NCBI GenBank assembly: GCA_016302225.1
Contig: JAEDOB010000075.1
Coordinates: forward strand, 1 to 9,038
Direction: 5' to 3'
From: Oscillospiraceae bacterium
Lineage (GTDB): Bacteria; Bacillota; Clostridia; Oscillospirales; Ruminococcaceae
DNA: 9,038 bases
A model generated the notes under the pieces. The model saw nothing but the letters and a program-made list of their open reading frames with translations. It did no database searches and had not been told where the DNA came from. The position numbers and the translations under genes are program-made. Positions 1-6,004 of this stretch are shown piece by piece (position 1 is the stretch's first letter; each line of letters opens with the position of its first letter).

Positions 1-330
1 GGACAGGGTCCCTGCTATCGCTGCGTATTCAAGAACCCGCCCCCGAAGGACGCTGTTCCCACCTGTAAGCAGGCGGGCGTTATCGGTGCTATGGGCGGCG
101 TTATCGGCAGCCTGCAGGCTATGGAGGCGGTCAAGTACATTATCGGTCAGGGCGAGCTGCTGACAGGTTATCTGCTGACATATGATGCGCTGACTATGGA
201 ATTCCGCAAGGTAAAGCTGCCTTCCGATACTTCCAAGTGTGCGGTATGCGGCGAGCACCCCACTATTACCGAGCTTATTGACTATGAACAGCATGAGTGT
301 GACGGAGTACATCTTACAAATGAGGACTGA
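1..330 (+). CDS. MoeB/ThiF-type E1-like adenylyltransferase, C-terminal part (5' truncated by the window edge)
   Basis: The first 109 codons of the window form the end of an E1-like enzyme. Members adenylate the C-terminal glycine of a small ubiquitin-fold sulfur carrier (MoaD, ThiS or CysO type) so it can become a thiocarboxylate. Visible marks are the two zinc cysteine pairs, CYRC (window residues 5-8) and CAVC (80-83); a cysteine in PTCKQAG (residue 22) near where the family has its conserved catalytic cysteine; the helix GGVIGSLQAMEAVKYI; and the typical ending PTITELIDYEQ. The nucleotide-binding half lies upstream of the window. There is no C-terminal rhodanese domain as in MoeZ; the protein stops shortly after the zinc site. 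The next gene, a JAMM peptidase, starts 6 nt downstream, and sulfate activation genes follow. This favours a role in cysteine or sulfur-carrier chemistry over molybdopterin or thiamine synthesis. The family is clear; the exact carrier partner is inferred. Confidence 0.93.
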   Translation, partial: GQGPCYRCVFKNPPPKDAVPTCKQAGVIGAMGGVIGSLQAMEAVKYIIGQGELLTGYLLTYDALTMEFRKVKLPSDTSKCAVCGEHPTITELIDYEQHECDGVHLTNED

Positions 331-336
331 TTTTAT

Positions 337-750
337 ATGATTACTCTGAAAAAATCGGATTTTGAGAAGATATTAAAGCACGCCGAAAGCGTTATTCCCG
401 AAGAGGCTTGCGGGCTTATTGCGGGGGATATTACCGAGGGTGGCAAGGAGATAAAAAAGGTCTATATCCTGACAAATATTGACCACTCTAACGAGCATTT
501 TTCCCTTGACCCCAAGGAACAGCTGGCGGCGGTAAAGGATATGCGGGCAAACGGTCTGACGCCGCTGGGAAACTGGCATTCTCACCCCGAATCGCCGTCC
601 CGTCCGTCGGAGGAGGACAAGCGTCTGGCATATGACAGCAAGGCAAGCTACCTTATTTTGTCCCTTATGGACAGGGAAAAGCCCGTGCTCAACTCCTTTA
701 AGATAAGCGGTGACACTGCGGAGAACGAGGGGCTTGTTATCACAGAATAA
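337..750 (+). CDS. JAMM/MPN+ (Mov34, M67-type) zinc metallopeptidase, Mec-like
   Basis: A 137-residue single-domain JAMM peptidase. The zinc motif is complete: His81, His83, Ser91 and Asp94 in the pattern H-x-H-x7-S-x2-D, with the upstream catalytic Glu23 in PEEACGLI. In Mycobacterium the homologue Mec+ releases cysteine from the C terminus of the carrier CysO; other bacterial members trim ThiS/MoaD-like carriers to expose the terminal Gly-Gly. The location directly after an E1-like gene and before sulfate reduction genes supports a similar role here, which is inference. The ATG at 337 is preceded by GAGGAC (322-327), which lies inside the last codons of the E1 gene, so the two are probably translationally coupled. 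Length matches small bacterial JAMM proteins. No signal peptide or membrane segment is seen, so it is cytoplasmic. Confidence 0.92.
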   Translation: MITLKKSDFEKILKHAESVIPEEACGLIAGDITEGGKEIKKVYILTNIDHSNEHFSLDPKEQLAAVKDMRANGLTPLGNWHSHPESPSRPSEEDKRLAYDSKASYLILSLMDREKPVLNSFKISGDTAENEGLVITE

Positions 751-753
751 TAC

Positions 754-758
754 GGAGG
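754..758 (+). promoter_or_regulatory. Ribosome binding site that sets the aprA start at GTG 768
   Basis: GGAGG at 754-758 lies 9 nt before GTG 768 but only 3 nt before the in-frame TTG at 762. The spacing makes GTG 768 the likely start and removes two residues from the longest reading. Confidence 0.7.
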
Positions 759-767
759 TTTTTGCCC

Positions 768-2450
768 GTGAAGGTTGAAAGAATTAAAACGGAGCTGCTT
801 ATTATCGGCGGAGGAACGGCGGGCTGCTATGCGGCACTGACCGCTTCGGAAAATTCCGATGTTAAGATACTAATCTGCGAAAAGGCGCATATCAAAAGAA
901 GCGGCTGTCTGGCGGCGGGCGTGAATGCGCTCAATGCCTACATAACCGAGGGCAGGACTCCTCAGGATTATGTGGATTACGCTAAAAAGGACGCTGACGG
1001 CATTGTCCGTGACGACCTGCTTTACACCATGTCCGAACGTCTTAACAAGGTAACGGAGCGTCTGGAACAGCTGGGGCTTGTTATCCTAAAGGACGAAAAC
1101 GGGAAATATGTGGCAAGAGGAAACCGCAACATTAAGATAAACGGCGAAAATATCAAGCCGCTGCTGGCTTCGGCGGTTCAAAAGCTGCCCAATGTTACAA
1201 TTCTCAACAGGGTGAACATTACGGATTTTTCCGTTTCGGACAACAGGATAAACGGTGCGTTCGGTATTGGCATTGAGAATGACACCTTTTATGTTATCGA
1301 GGCAGATGCGGTCATTATCGCAACAGGCGGTGCGGCGGGACTTTACAAGCCCAACAACCCCGGATTTTCCCGCCATAAAATGTGGTATCCGCCTTTTAAC
1401 ACGGGTGCGGGCTATGCAATGGGCATTCGTCACGGGGCGGAGATGACCACCTTTGAAATGCGGTTCATCGCCCTTCGCTGCAAGGACACTATCGCTCCCA
1501 CGGGCACTCTTGCTCAGGGTGCGGGGGCAAAGCAGATAAATTCTCTGGGTGAGGTCTACGAAACAAAGTACGGTCTTACCACCTCCGAAAGAGTTTACGG
1601 TACCGTTTCCGAAAATCTTGAAGGACGGGGTCCATGCTATCTGAAAACCGAAGGAATTTCCCCCGAAACGGAGGAGTCGCTCATAAAGGCTTACCTGAAT
1701 ATGGCGCCATCTCAGACCATTAAGTGGATAGAGAGCGGCAAGAAGATCTCCGAGCAAAATGTTGAGATAGAGGGCACGGAGCCGTACATTGTGGGCGGTC
1801 ACACTGCAAGCGGCTACTGGGTTGACACAAACCGTGCGACTACCATTAACGGTCTGTTTGCGGCGGGAGATGTGGCAGGCGGCTGTCCCCAGAAATATGT
1901 AACGGGGGCACTTGCCGAGGGTGAGATCGCTGCGTTATCCGCTTGCAAATTTATCAAAGAAAATAAGGCTGCGGGCATTGCGGAAAATGAGGTAAATGCT
2001 CATATTTCCGAGATAGAACGCTTTATGGACGGCGGCAAACCGACCTTTACGACCGAACAGCTTGAAGAAGCTATGCAGACGGCTATGGACGCCTATGCGG
2101 GCGGCATAAAGACAAACTATCGCTTCAATGAAAAGCAGCTTGACATTGCCGATATGAAAATTCGGCAGATAGAAAAGCTTGCCTGCGGGCTGCGTGCGGG
2201 TGATTTCCAGGAGCTTATGTACATTTACGAGCTGCTGGAGCGTCTGACGGTATGCAAAAGCGTTATTGCCCATCTGAGGGCAAGAAAGGAAACACGCTGG
2301 CACAGCTTTGCGGAAAATCTCGACTATCCCGAAAAGGATAACGGGAATTTCAGAAAATACGTCAATTCCAGAATGGAAAACGGCGAGATAAAGATAATTC
2401 TCAGAGAGCTGACGGAGGAGGGGCAGAGGGTCTATGAGCATTGCAATTGA
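768..2450 (+). CDS. aprA: Adenylylsulfate (APS) reductase alpha subunit-like FAD protein
   Basis: A flavoprotein of the fumarate reductase/succinate dehydrogenase/AprA superfamily, 560 residues from GTG 768. The N-terminal FAD site is GGGTAG (residues 14-19). The second FAD region is AAGDVAGGCPQKYVTG around Asp368, an AprA-like signature. Other AprA-like stretches are DADGIVRDDL, EMRFIALRCKD (Arg232 and Arg237) and VGGHTASGYW (His345). Family knowledge is that an arginine and a histidine bind and orient APS on the FAD; Arg232 or Arg237 and His345 are my candidates. The enzyme would reduce APS to sulfite and AMP with electrons from the [4Fe-4S] partner encoded just downstream, overlapping by 17 nt. 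It is shorter than the dissimilatory AprA I know of (well over 600 residues), fitting the compact assimilatory form of Clostridia. Fumarate reductase or L-aspartate oxidase is less likely because cysDN and an AprB-like ferredoxin follow directly. Confidence 0.88.
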   Translation: MKVERIKTELLIIGGGTAGCYAALTASENSDVKILICEKAHIKRSGCLAAGVNALNAYITEGRTPQDYVDYAKKDADGIVRDDLLYTMSERLNKVTERLEQLGLVILKDENGKYVARGNRNIKINGENIKPLLASAVQKLPNVTILNRVNITDFSVSDNRINGAFGIGIENDTFYVIEADAVIIATGGAAGLYKPNNPGFSRHKMWYPPFNTGAGYAMGIRHGAEMTTFEMRFIALRCKDTIAPTGTLAQGAGAKQINSLGEVYETKYGLTTSERVYGTVSENLEGRGPCYLKTEGISPETEESLIKAYLNMAPSQTIKWIESGKKISEQNVEIEGTEPYIVGGHTASGYWVDTNRATTINGLFAAGDVAGGCPQKYVTGALAEGEIAALSACKFIKENKAAGIAENEVNAHISEIERFMDGGKPTFTTEQLEEAMQTAMDAYAGGIKTNYRFNEKQLDIADMKIRQIEKLACGLRAGDFQELMYIYELLERLTVCKSVIAHLRARKETRWHSFAENLDYPEKDNGNFRKYVNSRMENGEIKIILRELTEEGQRVYEHCN

Positions 2451-2748
2451 CAGGGAAAAATGCGTAGGCTGCGGCAGATGCCATGATGTATGCCCCGGGA
2501 CGCTTATCAAGCTCGGTGAGGACAAAAAGGCATACATAAAATATCCCAAGGACTGCTGGGGCTGTACCTCCTGCGTTAAGGAATGTCCCGTTCATGCTGT
2601 CAGGCTTTATCTGGGAGCGGATATGGGCGGTCTGGGAAGTATGGTGCATACCGAGAAAAAGGACGGTTTGCTTTGCTGGATAATCGACAGTCCCGACGGA
2701 ACTGTTTCCGAAATAAAAATAGACCCGAAAGAATCCAATAAATACTAA
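2434..2748 (+). CDS. aprB: APS reductase beta subunit-like 2x[4Fe-4S] ferredoxin
   Basis: A 104-residue iron-sulfur protein with two complete [4Fe-4S] motifs: Cys10, Cys13, Cys16, Cys20-Pro and Cys41, Cys44, Cys47, Cys51-Pro. The second begins CWGC; a tryptophan at this place (here Trp42) is typical of AprB and is thought to help electron transfer to the FAD of AprA. The subunit would carry electrons from a cellular donor to AprA. The ATG lies inside the end of aprA (17-nt overlap), with GGAGGAGGGG at 2414-2423 about 10 nt upstream, so the two subunits are probably translationally coupled and made in equal amounts. Dissimilatory AprB is longer, with a C-terminal tail wrapping around AprA; here about 50 residues follow the second cluster motif. 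A generic ferredoxin is the alternative, but the neighbour makes AprB the best call. Confidence 0.88.
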   Translation: MSIAIDREKCVGCGRCHDVCPGTLIKLGEDKKAYIKYPKDCWGCTSCVKECPVHAVRLYLGADMGGLGSMVHTEKKDGLLCWIIDSPDGTVSEIKIDPKESNKY

Positions 2749-2760
2749 GGGGGAACCAAC

Positions 2761-3660
2761 GTGAGCGAATTTTCACATCTTGACGAGCTTGAAGCGGAGG
2801 CTATTTACATAATCAGAGAGGTTGCGGCGGAGTGCGAAAAGCCTGTAATGCTCTATTCCATCGGAAAGGACAGCTCGGTAATGCTCCATCTGGCTATGAA
2901 GGCATTTTATCCCGAAAAGCCGCCTTTCCCGTTTCTCCATGTGAACACTACATGGAAGTTTAAGGAAATGATAGAGTTCCGCGATAAGACGGCGAAAAAG
3001 CTTGGCATTGAAATGCTTGAATATATCAACGAGGACGGCGTAAAGCAGGGGATAAATCCCTTTGACCACGGCTCTGCGTACACCGATATTATGAAAACTC
3101 AGGCTTTGAAGCAGGCACTGAACAAGTACGGCTTTACGGCTGCATTCGGCGGCGGACGGCGTGACGAGGAGAAGTCCCGTGCGAAGGAGAGAATATTCTC
3201 CTTCAGAAATGCGGCTCATGCCTGGGACCCGAAAAATCAGCGTCCCGAAATGTGGAAGCTGTACAACACCAAGATAAACAAGGGCGAAAGCATTCGTGTT
3301 TTCCCTATTTCCAACTGGACGGAGAAGGACATCTGGCAGTACATAAAGCGGGAAAATATCGACATTGTGCCGCTGTATTTTGCGGCGGAGCGTCCCGTGG
3401 TGGAGCGTGACGGAAATCTGATAATGGTAGATGATGACCGTTTCCCGCTTAAAGAGGGTGAAGTTCCGCAGATGAAGTCGGTGCGTTTTAGGACGCTGGG
3501 CTGCTATCCGCTGACGGGCGGCATTGAATCCACGGCGCATACTCTTGATGAAATTATTGAAGAAACACTCAGCTCGGTGTCCTCCGAGAGAACCTCGAGA
3601 GTTATCGACAACGAGGCGGCGGGCAGCATGGAACGCCGCAAGAGGGAGGGCTATTTCTAA
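2761..3660 (+). CDS. cysD: Sulfate adenylyltransferase subunit 2 (small, PP-loop ATP pyrophosphatase)
   Basis: The catalytic subunit of ATP sulfurylase, making APS and pyrophosphate from sulfate and ATP together with CysN. It has the PP-loop SIGKDS (residues 33-38), the conserved GGGRRDEEKSRAKER stretch (130-144), the region with RPEMWKLYN, FPISNWTEKDIWQYI, and the usual CysD ending SMERRKREGYF. At 299 residues it is close to the length of E. coli CysD. The start is GTG 2761 with AAGGGGG at 2747-2753, 7 nt upstream and overlapping the aprB stop; the N-terminal SHLDELEAEAIYIIREV matches the family start. The stop overlaps the cysN start by one base (TAATG), a standard coupling. Nothing looks broken. 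Confidence 0.97.
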   Translation: MSEFSHLDELEAEAIYIIREVAAECEKPVMLYSIGKDSSVMLHLAMKAFYPEKPPFPFLHVNTTWKFKEMIEFRDKTAKKLGIEMLEYINEDGVKQGINPFDHGSAYTDIMKTQALKQALNKYGFTAAFGGGRRDEEKSRAKERIFSFRNAAHAWDPKNQRPEMWKLYNTKINKGESIRVFPISNWTEKDIWQYIKRENIDIVPLYFAAERPVVERDGNLIMVDDDRFPLKEGEVPQMKSVRFRTLGCYPLTGGIESTAHTLDEIIEETLSSVSSERTSRVIDNEAAGSMERRKREGYF

Positions 3661-5348
3661 TGAAGGGACTTCTTAAATTTATAACCTGCGGCAGCGTTGA
3701 TGACGGAAAATCCACGCTTATCGGACATATCCTGTACGACTCCAAGCTGCTTTACGCCGATCAGGAAAAGGCTCTGGAGCTGGACAGCAAGGTGGGCAGC
3801 CGCAGCGGAAAGATAGACTATTCTCTGCTGCTGGACGGTCTGATGGCTGAGCGTGAGCAGGGCATCACCATTGACGTTGCGTACAGATATTTTACCACCG
3901 ACCACCGCAGCTTTATCGTTGCGGACACTCCCGGCCATGAGGAATACACCCGTAACATGGCGGTAGGTGCGTCCTTTGCGGATCTTGCCGTTATTCTGGT
4001 GGACGCTTCTCAGGGCGTTCTGGTTCAGACAAGGCGTCATGCGAGAATTTGCAGTCTGATGGGTATAAAATATTTCGTATTTGCCGTAAACAAGATGGAT
4101 CTTATCGGCTATGACGAGAACCGTTTCAAGGAGATAGAAAAGCAAATTTCCGAGCTGGTAAATGAGCTTTCGCTTCAGAATGTGCAGATAATACCCCTGT
4201 CCGCCACCGAGGGCGACAATGTTACCAAGAAGTCGGACAACATTAAGTGGTATGACGGTCCCGCACTTCTGGAATATCTGGAGAATGTTGACATTTCGTC
4301 GGAGAACAATGAGCAGGGCTTTTATATGCCCGTTCAGAGGGTGTGCCGTCCCGACCGCACGTTCAGAGGCTTTCAGGGACAGATCGAGGCGGGCAGCATA
4401 AGCGTCGGGGACGAGATAACCGCTCTCCCCAGCGGAGAAAAGGCGGCTGTAAAGTCTGTCCTCATGACCGACAAGGAGGTTCAGACCGCATATGCGGGTC
4501 AGCCCGTTACTGTTTCCCTTGACAAAGAGGTTGACGTTTCAAGGGGCTGCGTGCTTATTAAGGGCACGGACATCGGCATTTTCAAGCGGCTGAAGGTTTC
4601 GCTTCTTTGGATGGACGACGAGGAGCTTTCCGTTGGCAAGGACTATCTTGTGAAGCTTGGCACAAAGACCATTCCCGCAATTCTGGCGGGTATAGACTAT
4701 GCAGTCGACGTGAACACGGGGGAGCATATCAAGGCGGAAAAGCTGTCCAAAAACGGTATTGCAGTCTGCGATATTCTGCTGACGGAAGCTATTACAGCGG
4801 ATAAATTCACCGCTCACAAGACGCTGGGCGAGCTTATCCTCATTGACCGTGTGACCAATATGACTTCGGCTTGCGGAGTTGTTCTGGAGCTGAGTGAGAG
4901 AGGGGACACGGCGTCCGAAAAGGCGTCCTTCAAGAATGGCGAGCTGACCGCAAGAGGGGATATTTTCGAGGAATTCTATTATGACACGAGCAGCCTTAAT
5001 GTGCTGAAATATCAGCCCGTAAAGGCGACCTACACGGTTGGCGATGAAATACCCACGGAGGGCGAAAGCTACCGTTACCCCGACAGCTTTGATATTATCG
5101 TGCTGCGTGACGGCGTTTCCGTTAAGGTGCGGGATAAGAAGATAACCGAGATAATCCCCACAGCCGATTACAGCTACGGCGGCGTTCCCGTCGTAAACGG
5201 CAGAGGGTTTGGCGTAAAGGCTTCCTCCGATGAGGAGATAAAGCAGTTCCTGAAGGAATATGCCGAAACGGACGAAAAGGCGCAGAGCGGGTTCTTTGCA
5301 AAATGGGTACGCTTTGACGAGTACAGGAAGGTAATTGTTAAGTCGTGA
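3660..5348 (+). CDS. cysN: Sulfate adenylyltransferase subunit 1 (GTPase) with an unusual C-terminal extension
   Basis: The regulatory GTPase of ATP sulfurylase; it couples GTP hydrolysis to APS synthesis by CysD. The elongation-factor-like G domain is intact: G1 GSVDDGKS (11-18), G3 DTPGHE (89-94), G4 NKMD (144-147) and a SATEG-type G5 near 180. Beta-barrel domains follow, ending near the IDRVTNMT stretch (about residues 395-402). The protein is 562 residues, against roughly 475 for E. coli CysN. The extra part, about residue 410 to 562, is not an APS kinase: no second P-loop or kinase motif is visible, unlike CysNC/NodQ fusions. I do not recognise this extension. The ATG overlaps the cysD stop by one base. 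The last codons are followed after 19 nt by the Rrf2 gene. Confidence 0.95.
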   Translation: MKGLLKFITCGSVDDGKSTLIGHILYDSKLLYADQEKALELDSKVGSRSGKIDYSLLLDGLMAEREQGITIDVAYRYFTTDHRSFIVADTPGHEEYTRNMAVGASFADLAVILVDASQGVLVQTRRHARICSLMGIKYFVFAVNKMDLIGYDENRFKEIEKQISELVNELSLQNVQIIPLSATEGDNVTKKSDNIKWYDGPALLEYLENVDISSENNEQGFYMPVQRVCRPDRTFRGFQGQIEAGSISVGDEITALPSGEKAAVKSVLMTDKEVQTAYAGQPVTVSLDKEVDVSRGCVLIKGTDIGIFKRLKVSLLWMDDEELSVGKDYLVKLGTKTIPAILAGIDYAVDVNTGEHIKAEKLSKNGIAVCDILLTEAITADKFTAHKTLGELILIDRVTNMTSACGVVLELSERGDTASEKASFKNGELTARGDIFEEFYYDTSSLNVLKYQPVKATYTVGDEIPTEGESYRYPDSFDIIVLRDGVSVKVRDKKITEIIPTADYSYGGVPVVNGRGFGVKASSDEEIKQFLKEYAETDEKAQSGFFAKWVRFDEYRKVIVKS

Positions 5349-5355
5349 TTTGACC

Positions 5356-5361
5356 GAGGTG
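5356..5361 (+). promoter_or_regulatory. Ribosome binding site that sets the Rrf2 start at ATG 5368
   Basis: GAGGTG sits 6 nt before ATG 5368. An in-frame TTG at 5335 lies within the end of cysN and would add 11 residues ahead of the usual Rrf2 N terminus. The spacing and the family start both favour 5368. Confidence 0.75.
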
Positions 5362-5367
5362 AAAAGA

Positions 5368-5787
5368 ATGCTGGTAACGACAAGAGGCAGATACGCTTTG
5401 CAGGTGATGATAGACCTTGCGGAGCATAACGACGGCAGATGTGTCCCCATACGGGATATTGCAAAGCGTCAGGAGATCTCTCCGAAATATCTGGAGCAGA
5501 TACTTCCGCTGCTGTCAAAAAGCAACCTTGTTTACGGCGTTCACGGGAAGAACGGCGGCTATCGGCTGAACCGTCTGCCCGAAAAATACAAGGTCGGCGA
5601 GATACTTCGGGTGGCGGAGGGTGACCTCATTCCTGTGTCCTGCCTGAATGACGACAGCGTGTGTAACAAGGAAAGCAGACCCATGAAGATGTGGTCGGAT
5701 TTCTACAAGCTGACCAACGATTACTTTGACAGCATTACCATTGCTGACCTTATGGGCGACAGTGATGAATATGACTATGTGATATGA
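5368..5787 (+). CDS. Rrf2 family transcriptional regulator (CymR/IscR type)
   Basis: A 139-residue winged helix-turn-helix regulator. From ATG 5368 the protein begins MLVTTRGRYALQVMIDLAEH, the classic Rrf2 N terminus, followed by the recognition helix region ISPKYLEQILPLL (37-49) and the wing GVHGKNGGYRL (57-67). The effector region holds Cys92 and Cys99; a third cysteine is at position 25. IscR binds [2Fe-2S] through three cysteines at 92, 98 and 104, so the cluster site here is incomplete in the standard form. Cys25 falls at the position of the redox-sensing cysteine reported for Staphylococcus CymR, the repressor of cysteine and sulfur genes. As the last gene of a sulfate assimilation operon, it most likely controls that operon in response to cysteine, O-acetylserine, redox state or Fe-S supply; this is inferred. 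No operator can be assigned because the operon promoter lies upstream of the window. Confidence 0.92.
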   Translation: MLVTTRGRYALQVMIDLAEHNDGRCVPIRDIAKRQEISPKYLEQILPLLSKSNLVYGVHGKNGGYRLNRLPEKYKVGEILRVAEGDLIPVSCLNDDSVCNKESRPMKMWSDFYKLTNDYFDSITIADLMGDSDEYDYVI

Positions 5788-5901
5788 CTGTATTGCAATT
5801 TATGTAAACAAATTATGCAAAATAAAGAGAAATATTTTATATTTTGGCGGTAATGAACCATATAAATGCAATTATTTTTGCAAATTCCGTCATTTTCGCA
5901 C

Positions 5902-5930
5902 TTGACATCAGCGGTTTTTAGTGGTATCAT
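5902..5930 (+). promoter_or_regulatory. Sigma-A type promoter for the ATP-grasp/alpha-E/transglutaminase operon
   Basis: TTGACA (5902-5907) is a perfect -35 box. After a 17-nt spacer comes TATCAT (5925-5930), one mismatch from TATAAT, preceded by TGG (5922-5924), which gives an extended -10. Transcription would begin near 5936-5940 and read into the gene at 6005. It lies in an AT-rich spacer and is the only strong promoter I can see in the window. Confidence 0.82.
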
Positions 5931-5940
5931 ATTAAATAGA

Positions 5941-5980
5941 AACAAGGGCGTTTCGGTGAAATATCCGAAGCGCCCTTGTT
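5941..5980 (+). terminator. Long stem-loop in the 5' leader, terminator- or attenuator-like
   Basis: AACAAGGGCGTTTCGG (5941-5956) pairs with CCGAAGCGCCCTTGTT (5965-5980) over 16 bp with one G-U pair (5951 with 5970) and an 8-nt loop. The 3' side runs into TTGTTTATTT, a modest U-rich tract, so it has the form of an intrinsic terminator, and an A/U-rich flank on the other side could make it work in both directions. It starts only a few bases after the predicted transcription start and ends 24 nt before ATG 6005. It could end read-through from the sulfur operon, attenuate the downstream operon, or act as a 5' stabilising hairpin. The structure is certain on paper; the role is not. Confidence 0.6.
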
Positions 5981-6004
5981 TATTTGCGAAAAGAGATGAA
6001 TTAT

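Noticed and set aside
1086..1802. Long minus-strand open frames, here and opposite cysD (2773-3540) and cysN (4539-5450)
   Set aside because: They lie wholly or almost wholly inside well-supported + strand genes, show no domain-like motifs and reflect codon bias of the real genes.
768..2450. Fumarate reductase, succinate dehydrogenase or L-aspartate oxidase
   Set aside because: The FAD fold is shared, but the motifs DADGIVRDDL and AAGDVAGGCPQKYVTG, the AprB-like partner and the adjoining cysDN all fit AprA better.
4887..5348. APS kinase domain fused to CysN (CysNC)
   Set aside because: The extension has no second P-loop and none of the APS kinase motifs I know; the region cannot be called a kinase from sequence.
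5793..5819. Second promoter (TTGCAA ... TATGCA)
   Set aside because: The spacer is only 15 nt and both boxes are weak, while a near-consensus promoter lies just downstream.
5793..5883. Four TGCAA copies, with TGCAA/TTGCA facing each other at 5867-5882, as possible operators
   Set aside because: The paired arms are only 5 bp and the spacer is strongly AT-rich, so chance is likely; they do not match an Rrf2/CymR site that I can name.
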